From Collimonas antrihumi (GTDB lineage Bacteria > Pseudomonadota > Gammaproteobacteria > Burkholderiales > Burkholderiaceae_D): 64,000 nt of DNA. This document shows, in pieces, positions 1-9,775 of the stretch (position 1 is the stretch's first letter; every line of letters starts with the position of its first letter). A program made the translations under genes and the position numbers. The notes below the pieces were generated by a model that saw only the letters and a program-made list of their open reading frames with translations, was not told the DNA's origin and ran no database searches. The stretch lies in contig NZ_JAGQED010000015.1 in assembly GCF_018304965.1 (NCBI RefSeq), positions 1-64,000 on the forward strand. The letters are read 5' to 3'.

Positions 1-2
1 GG

Positions 3-44
3 ATTCAAGCTATCGACGACGAAGACGCGAAGCTAGTCAAATAG
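3..44 (+). CDS. possible C-terminal tail of a gene entering from the left
   Basis: The reading frame starting at base 3 is open from the window edge to a TAG at 42-44, giving a short acidic-then-basic tail ending DDEDAKLVK. It may be the end of a plus-strand gene convergent with prmC. Only 13 codons are visible, so this could equally be chance. Bases 45-236 hold no recognisable gene; a weak CGGCA/TGCCG hairpin followed by T-rich sequence (about 167-197) could be a terminator. Confidence 0.2.
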   Translation: MQAIDDEDAKLVK

Positions 45-236
45 CACAACTCCAGCCAGGACTATTCTGATGACAATGTCAATAAAATTATTCCGGACAG
101 CAGTGCGCGTTCGCGGGGATGACGGAGCCGCCGTGGCGGCTGGCCACGTCATATCACTTAACTGAACGGCATTACGGCCTGCCGCGCTTTTTGTTTTCTA
201 ATCTACTGTGCTTTGCGGTGCACTTCGCGGAGCGCT

Positions 237-1112
237 TTACGGTGCTTTATATCTACCGCCGCTGACGCGTTCGATAGCCGCAATATCCGTCCAGCTTTGC
301 ACCGCATCGAACTGCTGCGCCTGCAACAACGTGCGTACTGCCGAGGCCTGGTCGTAGCCGTGCTCCATCAACAACCAGCCGCCATCTTTCAGGTGACGGC
401 CGGCGCCGTCGATAATGCTGCGCAGCGCGCTCAAGCCATCCGCGTGGTCGGTCAGCGCATCTTGCGGTTCGAAGCGCAAGTCACCTAGGGCGAGATGGCT
501 ATCGCCGGCAACGATATACGGTGGGTTGGCAACGATCACATCGAAACCTTGGTCCGCTAACGCGCTATACCAGCTGCTTTGCAATAGCTGTAGTCGGGAG
601 TGGCCTGGCGTCAGGTGGCGTGCCGCGTTTCGGCTGGCTACGGCTAACGCAGCCGCGCTGACATCCAGTGCCGTTACCTTCAGGTCAGGACGGCTATGAG
701 CAATGGCAATCGCGATGGCGCCCGAACCGGTGCCCAGATCAAGCACGCTCGGCGTGTTCCGGGTATCGGCAGCGGGCAGATGCTGTAACGCCAGATCGAC
801 CAGCAATTCAGTCTCCGGGCGCGGGATCAAGACGTCCGGCGTGACTTCGAGCTGCAAGCCGTAAAATTCGCGTTGGCCGACGATATAGGCAATCGGCTCA
901 CCCATCAGGCGTCGTTGAAACAAGGCTGAAAGTTGTTGTGCTTGCTGGGCATCGATAACCCGCTCGTCCTGGGTAATCAGCTGTATCCGTGTCAACCCCA
1001 GCGCATGCATCAGCAGAATGCGGTTCTCCAGCGGATCCAGCGGCGCCTGCTTCAATACCGCGGCAATGCTGCTGCCGGCTGGTATCGCAAAAGTGTCGGA
1101 AATCCCAGGCAT
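237..1112 (-). CDS. prmC: peptide chain release factor N5-glutamine methyltransferase PrmC (HemK)
   Basis: PrmC uses S-adenosylmethionine to methylate the glutamine of the GGQ motif in release factors RF1 and RF2, which improves termination. The 291-residue protein has the family layout: a helical N-terminal domain, then a Rossmann methyltransferase fold. Visible motifs are LIPRPETE before the fold, the SAM-binding VLDLGTGSGAIAIAIA, and the substrate-glutamine-binding NPPY. The gene follows dsbB by 30 bases on the same strand and lies downstream of prfA, which encodes one of its substrates. The hemA-prfA-prmC order is common in proteobacteria; here dsbB interrupts it. The ATG at 1110-1112 gives a normal family length. 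Confidence 0.96.
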   Translation of the reverse strand: MPGISDTFAIPAGSSIAAVLKQAPLDPLENRILLMHALGLTRIQLITQDERVIDAQQAQQLSALFQRRLMGEPIAYIVGQREFYGLQLEVTPDVLIPRPETELLVDLALQHLPAADTRNTPSVLDLGTGSGAIAIAIAHSRPDLKVTALDVSAAALAVASRNAARHLTPGHSRLQLLQSSWYSALADQGFDVIVANPPYIVAGDSHLALGDLRFEPQDALTDHADGLSALRSIIDGAGRHLKDGGWLLMEHGYDQASAVRTLLQAQQFDAVQSWTDIAAIERVSGGRYKAP

Positions 1113-1142
1113 TAAATTAACCGCGACCGGAGTTGGCTGGTG

Positions 1143-1643
1143 TTAATAGCGGCCATTGCCGCTACCGTTGCCCTTGAACAGCGTGGCAACCAGGATCACG
1201 ACCAGCACCACAGACCACACTAGTGACCATTGCGGTATCGACAGGCCGAGGATCGGGTCGTAAGGAGTCGAGCAGAGTGCATAAGCGTCAACCTTGAACA
1301 CGGATGGCAGCAAGGTGGCCGGTGGCAGTGCGTTCATTGGCGCTTCCAGTGCATCTCTGCCGCATGAAGTCGATGGGTGAGCGATGATCCACAAATGCCA
1401 GATGGCAGTGCCGGCGCCGCCCAGTCCCGCCAGAATACCCAGTCCGGCGCCGGCTTTTTGAGCACCGCTTGGCAGGCTGGCGCAGATCAGGCAAACCAGC
1501 GCGATCGCCGCGAATGCATAGCGCTGGATCACGCACAGTGGACACGGCTGCATATCCTGGAAGTGCTGCAGATACAGTGCGGCAGCCAAGATGGCCAGGG
1601 CGATGAAAGCGACTGCAAGCAAAACGGATTTGGATGTTTTCAT
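1143..1643 (-). CDS. dsbB: disulfide bond formation protein DsbB
   Basis: DsbB is an inner-membrane quinone reductase that reoxidises periplasmic DsbA. The chosen ATG (1641-1643) gives 166 residues starting MKTSKSVLLA. An upstream TTG at 1676 would add 11 non-hydrophobic residues and is less likely. Four hydrophobic segments are visible. The first cysteine pair is CPLC at residues 34 and 37, and a second periplasmic pair lies in STSCGRD and YALCSTP, as DsbB needs. It sits between prfA and prmC on the same strand, an unusual place for it. A periplasmic isomerase gene, dsbC, lies 12 kb away on the other strand. Confidence 0.93.
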   Translation of the reverse strand: MKTSKSVLLAVAFIALAILAAALYLQHFQDMQPCPLCVIQRYAFAAIALVCLICASLPSGAQKAGAGLGILAGLGGAGTAIWHLWIIAHPSTSCGRDALEAPMNALPPATLLPSVFKVDAYALCSTPYDPILGLSIPQWSLVWSVVLVVILVATLFKGNGSGNGRY

Positions 1644-1773
1644 TTTTAGTCGATGATGGTGGGTCGGAAAAAACAACTATGTCGTGCATCAGATGACGGC
1701 TGCGGCGCTTGGTTCCTCACCTGATCCCAGCCTAGGCGATTATAGATTGCCTGGGGAATGTTGACACTGCGGC

Positions 1774-2856
1774 TTACACCGCGTCGCCCAGTGCCGCCAG
1801 CAAGTCGGCCTGATGCTCTGCAGCCAGCGCATTGGTCAGCTCTTCCAGATCGCCATCCATGATGAAGTCGAGCTTGTACAAGGTCAGGTTGATGCGATGA
1901 TCGGTCATCCGGCCCTGCGGGAAATTGTAGGTGCGAATCCGTTCACTGCGGTCGCCGGAGCCGATCAGCGATTTGCGGGTGGCGGCTTCTTTCGATTGCT
2001 GTGCGCGTAGCTGGCCGTCCTTGATGCGGGCCGCCAGCACTTTCAGGGCGGATGCCTTGTTCTTGTGCTGGCTGCGGTCGTCCTGGCATTCAACCACGAT
2101 GCCGGTCGGCATGTGGGTGATGCGTACGGCCGAATCGGTCTTGTTGATGTGCTGGCCGCCGGCGCCCGAGGCGCGGTAGGTATCGATACGGATATCGGCA
2201 GGGTTGATGTCGACATCGCCGACTTCATCCGCCTCCGGCATGATGGCCACGGTGCACGCGGAAGTATGGATACGGCCCTGGGTTTCCGTGGCGGGCACCC
2301 GTTGCACGCGATGGCCGCCGGATTCGAACTTGAGCTTGGAGTACGCGCCAAAACCGATGACGCGCACGATCACTTCTTTGTAGCCGCCGATTTCCGATGC
2401 CGATTCCGATACCATTTCCACTTGCCAGCGATTGCGTTCGGCGAAGCGCGTGTACATCCGCAGCAGGTCGCCGGCGAACAGCGCCGATTCGTCGCCACCG
2501 GTGCCGGCGCGGATTTCCAGGAAAATATTGCGCTCGTCGTTAGGATCTTTGGGCAGCAGCATTTTTTGCAGGTCGCCCTGAAGTTGTTCCATGCGCGCCT
2601 TCGCCGCCAGGATCTCATCCTGGGCGAATTCCTTCATGTCGGGATCGGATTGCATTTCCTGCGCCGCTTCGATGTCGGCGGCGGCTTGCAGATAGGACTG
2701 GTATAGCGCTACCAATGGCCCCAGTTCTGCATGCTCGCGCGTCAGCTTGCGATAGCTGTCCATGCTGGCGGTGGCGTCCTCCTGCATCAGCAAGTCGTTG
2801 ACTTCGACCAGGCGATTGGCAAGTTGATCGAGCTTGGCGAGCATTGATGGTTTCAT
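1774..2856 (-). CDS. prfA: peptide chain release factor 1
   Basis: RF1 recognises UAA and UAG stop codons and triggers peptide release on the ribosome. The protein carries the catalytic GGQ motif in [16 protein letters not shown] and the RF1-type stop-recognition tripeptide PAT in [10 protein letters not shown]. The ATG at 2854-2856 gives [12 protein letters not shown], matching the usual RF1 N-terminus (360 residues). Reading from 2922 would add 22 residues without family support. It lies between hemA (upstream) and dsbB/prmC (downstream), all on the minus strand and probably co-transcribed. Confidence 0.97.
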   Translation of the reverse strand: MKPSMLAKLDQLANRLVEVNDLLMQEDATASMDSYRKLTREHAELGPLVALYQSYLQAAADIEAAQEMQSDPDMKEFAQDEILAAKARMEQLQGDLQKMLLPKDPNDERNIFLEIRAGTGGDESALFAGDLLRMYTRFAERNRWQVEMVSESASEIGGYKEVIVRVIGFGAYSKLKFESGGHRVQRVPATETQGRIHTSACTVAIMPEADEVGDVDINPADIRIDTYRASGAGGQHINKTDSAVRITHMPTGIVVECQDDRSQHKNKASALKVLAARIKDGQLRAQQSKEAATRKSLIGSGDRSERIRTYNFPQGRMTDHRINLTLYKLDFIMDGDLEELTNALAAEHQADLLAALGDAV

Positions 2857-2970
2857 GGCGGGTTTCAGTGAAGATAAGGCAAATAAGGGGTGAGTCAAAG
2901 GAGAAAACAACAAAAACGTCACGCGCAGGGCATGCGACTGGCGCGGCCGTGCGGCTATAGCGCAGGCGCG

Positions 2971-4272
2971 CTAACGTTTAGTGCGGAACAGTTGCGGCAG
3001 GAGTGCAGCCAGGCGCGCACGTTCGTCGCCCTGGGCATTGTGCAAAGCCTGTTGCGGGCCGTGCATGAACTTGGCGGTCAAGCCTTTGGAGAGAGCTTCC
3101 AGGACGACTTCGATATCTTCGCCCTTGGCCAGCATCTTGCGCGCCCGTTCCAGCTCCAGCCGGCGCATGGCTTCGCTCGATTCCTGCAGGTCCTGGATCA
3201 CCGGCACCACCGCCCGGTTATCGACCCAGTGCATGAATGATTGCACGCGGGTCTCGATGATGGCTTCCGCCTGCGCCACCGCGGCCTGGCGGTTTTCCAT
3301 GCCGGTTTGCACGATCGAACCGAGATCGTCGACGGTGTACAGGAAAATGTCGTCGAGACGGCCGATTTCCGTCTCTATATCGCGTGGCACCGCCAGATCC
3401 AGCATGAACATCGGTTTGTGGCGCCGTGCCTTGACGGCGCGCTCGACCATGCCGAGGCCGATAATCGGCAAGCTCGACGCGGTGCATGAAACGATGATGT
3501 CGAAATTACCCAGTTGCGTCGGCAGATCAGCCAGCCGTATCGCTTTGCCGTCGAAACGGTGTGCCAGCAATTCGGCGCGTTCCAGGGTGCGGTTGGCTAC
3601 CGTCAGGGATTTCGGATTTTGCGCAGCAAAGTGGGTGGCGCATAACTCGATCATTTCGCCGGCGCCGATAAACAAGACATGCTGCCCGGCGATAGTATCG
3701 AAAATGCGTTCCGACATACGCACAGCGGCGGCGGCCATGGAGACGCTATGGGCGCCGATTTCAGTGGTGCTGCGCACTTCCTTGGCGACCGCAAAGGTGC
3801 GTTGGAACAATTGGTGCAAATAAGTGCCGAGTCCGCCGGCCGCTTCCGCATGGCGCACCGCATCCTTCATCTGGCCAAGGATTTGCGCTTCCCCCAGCAC
3901 CATCGAATCGAGTCCCGAAGCCACCCGGAATGCGTGGCGTACAGCATTGTCTTGCGGCAATGTGTACAAATGCGGCCGCAAGTCGGCGTAGGGCAGCTGA
4001 TGGTAATGCGCGAGGAAATGTGCGGTGGAGTCAATCGAAGTGTCGATAGCATCGGCGCCGCCGTGCTGAAAATTGCCGGCCGCATACAGTTCGGTGCGGT
4101 TGCAGGTTGACAGAATCGCAGCTTCATCCGACATGCTGGGGCCGTTGCCGCCGCCAAACCAGGCGCGCGCCGCCATCACCGCCTGACCGATCTGGTCAGC
4201 CGGGAAAGCCACCTTTTCGCGCAAGGAAACAGGCGCGGTGGTGTGGTTGAGTCCGACGGTTAGCAGGTGCAT
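2971..4272 (-). CDS. hemA: glutamyl-tRNA reductase
   Basis: HemA reduces the glutamate of Glu-tRNA to glutamate-1-semialdehyde, the first committed step of haem synthesis by the C5 pathway. The 433-residue protein has the family signature at the N-terminus ([17 protein letters not shown]), the catalytic cysteine in [10 protein letters not shown] (Cys57), an NADPH-binding domain ([17 protein letters not shown]) and the C-terminal dimerisation helices. It begins the hemA-prfA-dsbB-prmC run. A TATAAT -10 element lies about 50 bases upstream. Confidence 0.97.
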   Translation of the reverse strand: MHLLTVGLNHTTAPVSLREKVAFPADQIGQAVMAARAWFGGGNGPSMSDEAAILSTCNRTELYAAGNFQHGGADAIDTSIDSTAHFLAHYHQLPYADLRPHLYTLPQDNAVRHAFRVASGLDSMVLGEAQILGQMKDAVRHAEAAGGLGTYLHQLFQRTFAVAKEVRSTTEIGAHSVSMAAAAVRMSERIFDTIAGQHVLFIGAGEMIELCATHFAAQNPKSLTVANRTLERAELLAHRFDGKAIRLADLPTQLGNFDIIVSCTASSLPIIGLGMVERAVKARRHKPMFMLDLAVPRDIETEIGRLDDIFLYTVDDLGSIVQTGMENRQAAVAQAEAIIETRVQSFMHWVDNRAVVPVIQDLQESSEAMRRLELERARKMLAKGEDIEVVLEALSKGLTAKFMHGPQQALHNAQGDERARLAALLPQLFRTKR

Positions 4273-4323
4273 AGGTGCAATTGGCAGCAGGGAATAGCAA
4301 AATCGTAATATTGTTAACCCAAG

Positions 4324-4329
4324 ATTATA
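4324..4329 (-). promoter_or_regulatory. probable -10 element of hemA
   Basis: On the minus strand this hexamer reads TATAAT, the exact sigma70 consensus, 51 bases upstream of the hemA ATG. No good -35 hexamer is visible at 17 bases, so the assignment rests mainly on the -10 and its position. Confidence 0.4.
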
Positions 4330-4395
4330 CTCTTAGTAGCCAAGGAAGAAGTTCCAGTCTGGCTATGGCCGATTGCTGCTTAATGGTGACTTAGC

Positions 4396-4422
4396 CGTGG
4401 CTAAGTCGTGGCTCAGTCGTGG
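4396..4422. repeat. short tandem repeat, 11-bp unit
   Basis: The unit CGTGGCTAAGT is followed by CGTGGCTCAGT and a partial third CGTGG. It starts 13 bases beyond the stop codon of the CHASE2 histidine kinase and belongs to the window-wide set of small duplications near gene ends. Confidence 0.7.
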
Positions 4423-4434
4423 TTTCGCAGCAAC

Positions 4435-6837
4435 TTAGCTGGTGAGAGCTGGCAATGTCACAATGAAAGTGCTGCCTTCGCCCAAAGTGCTTTCCAGCGC
4501 GATTTCACCGAAATGGCGCTCTACCACGGTTTTTACGAATACCAGGCCGAGGCCGGTGCCATCTGTATGGGGCTGACCGGGGGCGCTGACACGTTGGTAA
4601 CGCTGAAATAACCTGGCTTGGTCGTGTGGCGCAATGCCAAACCCCCGGTCGCTGATTCGGCAGACTATCTGTGGCAGCAATTTGACGTATTTCAGGCGCA
4701 GGGTGCAGGTAACCCTGGTATCCGGCAGGCTATAGCTGATGGCGTTGGAAATCAGGTTGCACAGCGTCCGCGCCATCAGCGACCGATCGATATTGGTCAG
4801 GAATTCCTGGCCTTCGATATCGGTGATCAGCTCGATTTTCTTATTATTGGAAAGACTCCACATTTCATCGACGGCGTCGTACAGCACATCCTGGAAATCC
4901 ACTACTTCGAGCCGGTACTCGGACGATTCGGCGCGCGCCAGCTGGACAAAATTATCAGCTAGTCCCAAGGTCTTGCGCGCAGCTTGCTCGAGCCGGGCGA
5001 AGAATTCCTTTTGCGGCAATGCCGAGGAAGGATTTCCCTGTAATTCGAGCAACGCCAGGATCGAGGCTTGCGGCGCGCGCATGTCATGCGACAGAAAGCG
5101 CAGGGTCTCATCCCGGCTGCGTTCTGCGGCACGGATAACGGTGATGTCGACAATACTGACGATCCAGCCGGTCAGAACCTGGTGGGCAGAATGGCAGGGG
5201 CCGCTTTTGATCAGCAGGTCGCGTCCTTGCTGGTCCTGTACCGTGGTGCCGTTGGCCAGGGTCGATACGTGTTCGAGATCGATCAGGTCCCACCAGCTGA
5301 AGGTATGGCCGGCCGAGGAATTGCTTGCCTGGGGCGTACTCATGTTGGAAAACAGATAGGGCAATAGCGCACCGTCGATATTCCGTATGCCGGCTGCGGC
5401 GAAGTAGTCCCGGGCAAATTGATTGGACACCAGCACATGGCCATCGATGGTGGTGATCAAGGTGGCGTCAGGCAGGCTATTCACGCTATCGGAAATAAAC
5501 TGGCGCAAATCGCGCACCCGGCGCGCGGCAACGCGCATGGCATTGATGCGTTGCTCAAGCAAGTCTTCCACCTGTTGCGGCCCCGGTTCGGAATTCACTT
5601 CGGGCAGCAGATGCGGTTCCTGGTCCAGCAACATGAATTCCTGCCCAAGATAGGAAATCGCCGATTCGAGGCGGATCCAGTTCCATATGGGATGGGCGAT
5701 GGCCAGCGCGATCAAAGCGGCGGTCGGGGCGATCCAGAACCCCAGCGTCAACAGGAAATAGCTGACTGCCATCGTCAGCAGCATCAGGGCTACCGTGATC
5801 AGCAAGGAAATGCGCGGCGTCCACAGCAAGTAACTCGATAGCGCGATCAGGACCGGAACGATGCTGAACAACGCCGTCTGCAAAGGCCGCGCGATACTGA
5901 TCGTTTTGTGATCGAGCAGGCCCGCCAGGATGTTGGCATTGATCTCGATGCCCGACATGACGCCGGAGGTGCCCGATACCGGGGTCGGGAAAGTATCCGC
6001 CATGCCGAGCGCCGTGGCGCCGATCAGCACGTATTTGCCGGTAAAAAACTGATCGGGAACATCGCCGCGCAATACCGAGGCATAAGGCACCGAGCGGAAA
6101 TGGCCGCTGCTGCCGGCGAACGGAATCTGGATTTGATAATCGCGTTGCCAGCTGTCTGCCTTGTGCTGGTCGGGGTCAACTGGCGTGCTGCCTACCCGTG
6201 CACCTGGCAGGCCGCCGTCTGCCTGGGTAATTTTTTGTCCGGCGACACCGGCCAGCGCTACCGAAAAATGCGGCCACCATTTGCCGTCCTGGCCTTCTTG
6301 CAGAAAGACACTGCGCACGACGCCGTCCGGATCGAGTTCCAGATGGATATGGCCGACACTGCGGGTGGCAGCGAGAAAATCCGATGTCGGCAACAAAGCC
6401 TTGAGGCCGGGACCGGCACTGGCGACGACAATCGGCAACACCGTCAGCTTGCTGGCCGCAAGCGCCTTGGCCAGTGCGCGGTCATCTCCTCGTTGGCCGG
6501 GAGATTGCCCTTGCTCGGCTTCCGGCATGATGACATCGAGCCCGATCGCCAGCGGGTTGGCGTGCATGATCCGGTTCAGCAGTTTGGCGTGCAGACTGCG
6601 GTCCCATGGCCAGCGGCCCAGTTTGCTGATGCTGTAATCGTCGATGGCGACGATGATGATGTCGTCCCGCGCCGGCCGCGAATCGGCTCGCATGAACTGG
6701 TCATACAAGGTTCTGTCGAGACGGCCGAGGCCGTTCACATAACCCATGCTGCCGGCCACGATCAACATCAGGATGGTAATCGCCATCCATTGGCGAAACG
6801 CCACCCGTTTGATGAGCGGTATAACCTGCTTGATCAT
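4435..6837 (-). CDS. CHASE2-domain sensor histidine kinase
   Basis: This 800-residue membrane sensor kinase probably phosphorylates the OmpR-type regulator two genes upstream. An N-terminal membrane segment (about 15-33) is followed by a large extracytoplasmic CHASE2 domain (about 40-320), identified from the family-like RTLYDQFMR start and overall layout. Three further hydrophobic segments follow (about 325-400), then a PAS-like region (about 455-570) and the kinase core. The H-box is SHDMRAPQAS, the N-box NLISNAISYS, and the ATP-lid motifs ISDRGFGIAP and GTGLGLVFVK. All catalytic motifs are present. The ligand is unknown. It is last in a three-gene set after the FecR/LysM gene, 57 bases away. 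Confidence 0.9.
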   Translation of the reverse strand: MIKQVIPLIKRVAFRQWMAITILMLIVAGSMGYVNGLGRLDRTLYDQFMRADSRPARDDIIIVAIDDYSISKLGRWPWDRSLHAKLLNRIMHANPLAIGLDVIMPEAEQGQSPGQRGDDRALAKALAASKLTVLPIVVASAGPGLKALLPTSDFLAATRSVGHIHLELDPDGVVRSVFLQEGQDGKWWPHFSVALAGVAGQKITQADGGLPGARVGSTPVDPDQHKADSWQRDYQIQIPFAGSSGHFRSVPYASVLRGDVPDQFFTGKYVLIGATALGMADTFPTPVSGTSGVMSGIEINANILAGLLDHKTISIARPLQTALFSIVPVLIALSSYLLWTPRISLLITVALMLLTMAVSYFLLTLGFWIAPTAALIALAIAHPIWNWIRLESAISYLGQEFMLLDQEPHLLPEVNSEPGPQQVEDLLEQRINAMRVAARRVRDLRQFISDSVNSLPDATLITTIDGHVLVSNQFARDYFAAAGIRNIDGALLPYLFSNMSTPQASNSSAGHTFSWWDLIDLEHVSTLANGTTVQDQQGRDLLIKSGPCHSAHQVLTGWIVSIVDITVIRAAERSRDETLRFLSHDMRAPQASILALLELQGNPSSALPQKEFFARLEQAARKTLGLADNFVQLARAESSEYRLEVVDFQDVLYDAVDEMWSLSNNKKIELITDIEGQEFLTNIDRSLMARTLCNLISNAISYSLPDTRVTCTLRLKYVKLLPQIVCRISDRGFGIAPHDQARLFQRYQRVSAPGQPHTDGTGLGLVFVKTVVERHFGEIALESTLGEGSTFIVTLPALTS

Positions 6838-6873
6838 GACCGGTTGGCGAGGATTTGCATGGTTGCGGCTGGC

Positions 6874-6893
6874 TTAGGTTGATTTAGGCTGAT
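6874..6893. repeat. short tandem repeat, 10-bp unit at a stop codon
   Basis: TTAGGTTGAT and TTAGGCTGAT stand in tandem and directly abut the stop codon (TTA on the plus strand at 6894-6896) of the FecR/LysM gene. The third unit start coincides with the stop codon itself. Confidence 0.7.
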
Positions 6894-8597
6894 TTAATAT
6901 CCAGCCTGGGTATTGCCGCCGGCATTGAGCAAAGGCGAGCCGTCGCCGGCGACCCAGCGGCTGCCGATATAGACTTTTTGCGAGGGCGAAAACGGCCCCG
7001 CGTAACCGTCCGAATCAGTGGCTTTGATACGAATGAAATAGATGCCGCTGGCTGGGCGCGGCACGTTGATTTCCGGTGTCGTCGTGGTTTGCGTCAACAG
7101 CAGTGCCGAGAAGCCGGCGTCGCGGCCGATCTCGACCAGGAATGTTTGCCCCGGCTCTGCACTCCAGCGGAATGACAGGTCGCCGTCAATCGCATCGGCA
7201 ATCTTGGGCACTTGCAGCGCCGGCAGCAAGTCAAAGCTGTGCGGGTCGCAGTAAGGCCCTTGATCGCGGCCGTTAGTTTGCTCGACGATGGTCGCTACGC
7301 GCCAGTAGTAGGTCCCCAACGGCAGTTTGCCGGCGTTGAATTGCGGCGCAGCGAGGGCGGCCTGGTCAACCACCAGCTGTTTGAATTCAGCGTCGCTGGC
7401 GACTTGCAAATGATAGGCTTGCGCGTTGCCGACTTCGGCCCAGCTAAACATCACATCTTCGCTGCGCGATTTATTTTTTGGTTCGATCGAAATAGGCGGC
7501 TCTGGCCGCGCTTTCAGTTTAAACGCAGTTATCTGCGGGATGCCTTGCAAGCCAGTTTGGTCGAGCGCGGTGATGCGGACGAAATATGCACCGTCCTCAA
7601 GTCCGTTGATCTTGATGTCAGGATTGTCCGACCCGGTCTCGCTAACGATATTGCGCGCATCGGCGTCGGTGGCGATTTGCGCGCGATAGCCATGTGCGCC
7701 AGCTATCGGAGCGACGGTAAAGCGCACAGTTGGCCGTTCTTGCAATTGTGGCTGTCCCTTGAGTTGCGGCGCCTGCAACAGCGCGACAGCCTTGCCCACT
7801 CCTTTGGCATTGGTCACGTTACCTTGGCCCGGGTGCAAGGTCAGTGCTGGCGGCTGGCTTTTCTGTGCCACCGCAACGCCACCGCTCAACACTTCGGTCG
7901 TGACGCTGTCGCCGACCAGGCCGACCCGGAAATCGGTGCCGCGCACACCTGCAACCGCCAACGGCGAACGGACTTCGAAACGGCCCTTGTTTTTGTCCAG
8001 CGGCGAGACTTTGGATTCGACCCGGCCTTTCAGCAGCGTGATTTCAGTGCGCGGGCTGCGGGTGTAACGTGCAGTACGCAGCTTGCTTAGTTTTACCTGG
8101 CTGTTGGAGGGCAGTGCGATATGCGATTGATCGGGCAGGCTGAGCGACAGGAAGCTGTTGCTGCCGGTATTGATGATGGTGCCTTCGCTCAGTATGGCGC
8201 CGATGCTGATGTCGATCGGGCGGCCATCGGCGGCGACAGCGCCGATATTGCCGGACATGGCGGCTACCTGGGCCGTGCTCGGATCGTCCTGCAGCAGCGC
8301 TACCGGGATGATGATGGCGGTGCCGACCGGAATCGTGCGGTCGTTCCCGATGCGGTTGAGTTTTGCCAATTGCACCCAGTTGTTCTTGTTGGCAGTCAGT
8401 TGCTCTGCAATGACGCTCAAGGTATCGCCGGGCTGGGCGCGGTAAGTAACGGTTGCCGCACCCACTTGCAGCGAGGATGGATTCGGCGCCGGTGAAGCTG
8501 CGGGTGGAACCGAAGGTGGCGCTGCAAGCGAGAGCGTGGACGCAGCAAAGGAAAGTGCCAGGAAAGCTGTTTTTTTTAGTGTGCTGCGCATATCCAC
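6894..8597 (-). CDS. LysM and FecR domain envelope protein
   Basis: A 567-residue exported protein. A signal peptide is clear (KKTAFLALSFAASTLSLAA). A LysM peptidoglycan-binding motif follows at about 50-98 (YRAQPGDTLSVIAEQL with a conserved VGTAIIIP end). A FecR-type domain lies at about 120-230, with the characteristic GRFEVRSPLAVAGVRGTDF. The C-terminal half looks like two or three fibronectin-like beta-sandwich repeats (each with a YHLQVA or YRAQIA strand and an AYFVRI or YYWRVA strand). FecR/LysM proteins next to CHASE2 sensors recur in proteobacteria, but their role is not established. It may present an envelope signal to the CHASE2 sensor; that is inference. It lies between the regulator (34 bases) and the kinase (57 bases). 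Confidence 0.85.
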   Translation of the reverse strand: MDMRSTLKKTAFLALSFAASTLSLAAPPSVPPAASPAPNPSSLQVGAATVTYRAQPGDTLSVIAEQLTANKNNWVQLAKLNRIGNDRTIPVGTAIIIPVALLQDDPSTAQVAAMSGNIGAVAADGRPIDISIGAILSEGTIINTGSNSFLSLSLPDQSHIALPSNSQVKLSKLRTARYTRSPRTEITLLKGRVESKVSPLDKNKGRFEVRSPLAVAGVRGTDFRVGLVGDSVTTEVLSGGVAVAQKSQPPALTLHPGQGNVTNAKGVGKAVALLQAPQLKGQPQLQERPTVRFTVAPIAGAHGYRAQIATDADARNIVSETGSDNPDIKINGLEDGAYFVRITALDQTGLQGIPQITAFKLKARPEPPISIEPKNKSRSEDVMFSWAEVGNAQAYHLQVASDAEFKQLVVDQAALAAPQFNAGKLPLGTYYWRVATIVEQTNGRDQGPYCDPHSFDLLPALQVPKIADAIDGDLSFRWSAEPGQTFLVEIGRDAGFSALLLTQTTTTPEINVPRPASGIYFIRIKATDSDGYAGPFSPSQKVYIGSRWVAGDGSPLLNAGGNTQAGY

Positions 8598-8631
8598 ATT
8601 TCTGTCTGAATCAGCGCAACCGAAAGGCGCC

Positions 8632-9321
8632 TTATCCTGTTAGTTGTTCCAGTCGATACCCGTAGCTATAAACCGGTGCGAGTCGATAGCCGTTTTCTGG
8701 TCGTAATTGTAACTTACTCCGTACCCGCGAGACGTGCGTATCCATGGTCCGGGAGGGAATGTCGACATCGCGCGACCAGACTGCCTCGAGAATATAAGCG
8801 CGTGAAAGAGGGCGTCCAAGGTTGCGAAAAAACAACAAAGCCAGGTCGAATTCCTTTTGGGTAATCTCAATCGGCTTGCCGGCCAGGGTCAGGCGGCCAG
8901 AACGCGTTTCAAACAAATAGTCGTTAAATACGATTTGTTCGCTCGAGTTCTGGATCGGGTAGGCGCGTCGCAACAGAGCCTGCACGCGCGCTACCAGCTC
9001 GCTGCGCCGGATCGGCTTGATCATGTAGTCGTCAGCACCGGCCGCCAGGCCTTCGACGATGTCGTCTTCACCGGAGCGGCTGGTGATGAACAGGACCGGG
9101 ATAGTCTTGGGCAGCTTCTCTCTTACCCAGCGCAACACCTCTGGGCCACTGAGATCCGGGACCTGCCAATCCAGAACCAGCATGTCGTAGCTTTCCCTAC
9201 GCAGCTGATTCAATATTTCTTTCCCGCTCTGGAATGGATGGCAGACATGCCCACTGGATGTGAGCACCTGGCAAACTAGATCGGTTTGACTGGGGTCGTC
9301 ATCAAGGACAGCAATTCTCAT
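8632..9321 (-). CDS. OmpR-family response regulator
   Basis: A 229-residue two-domain regulator. The receiver domain (about 1-120) has the acidic pocket DDD at residues 7-9, the phosphoacceptor Asp51 in MLVLDWQVPD and the conserved lysine in IKPIRR. The C-terminal winged-helix domain (about 130-225) has the OmpR-type pattern LTQKEFDLALLFFRNLGR-like core and SRTMDTHVSRVRSKL recognition helix. It heads the regulator-FecR/LysM-CHASE2 kinase set and is the likely partner of that kinase. Its targets are unknown. Confidence 0.92.
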   Translation of the reverse strand: MRIAVLDDDPSQTDLVCQVLTSSGHVCHPFQSGKEILNQLRRESYDMLVLDWQVPDLSGPEVLRWVREKLPKTIPVLFITSRSGEDDIVEGLAAGADDYMIKPIRRSELVARVQALLRRAYPIQNSSEQIVFNDYLFETRSGRLTLAGKPIEITQKEFDLALLFFRNLGRPLSRAYILEAVWSRDVDIPSRTMDTHVSRVRSKLQLRPENGYRLAPVYSYGYRLEQLTG

Positions 9322-9745
9322 ATATTAACTATGTTAGATGATGTCAGCGCTGGTGGCCGGCATCGGTGTTGTGGCGAATACAAGGAGTATATTAATCTTA
9401 TCGCTACATTGCTGTAGATAAATGTTCTATATTTTTTCCCAATGTATTGCAATTGCCACAAAAAATAAAAGTTCAGTGGTGTCAGATGCGTTTGACCAGT
9501 TCATTGCCAAACTTTAGCCGCTATAGCGTCTGTTTTGGCGCTATGGCGACGATCGAGGTTGTCATGTACGAGGTTGTCATACAGAGGTTGCATACAGTTT
9601 ATGACGGGATTAGTAAAATTCCACCAGCGGCACGCAATAATGCGCTGCCGCTCGCGTCAGGAATCCGGGCCAAGTCGTTGTGCGACATTTACCGGCGCGG
9701 GGTTGCGCCGAGTTCAGCCTGTGATATCGTCAGATGCGAACTAAC
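9322..9745. other. intergenic region without a supported gene
   Basis: About 420 bases between the start of the response regulator and the end of minE. The part next to the regulator is AT-rich and should hold its promoter. A GAGGTTGTCAT motif occurs twice close together near 9555 and 9570. Plus-strand reading frames here run into minE/minD antisense and look like chance. No RNA gene was recognised. Confidence 0.5.
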
Positions 9746-9775
9746 TTACGTGAGCGATTATTACGTGAGCGATTA
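9746..9775. repeat. exact 15-bp tandem duplication covering the minE stop codon
   Basis: TTACGTGAGCGATTA occurs twice without a gap (9746-9760 and 9761-9775). The last three bases of the second copy are the minE stop codon on the minus strand, so the end of the gene has been duplicated into the flanking sequence. Confidence 0.9.
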
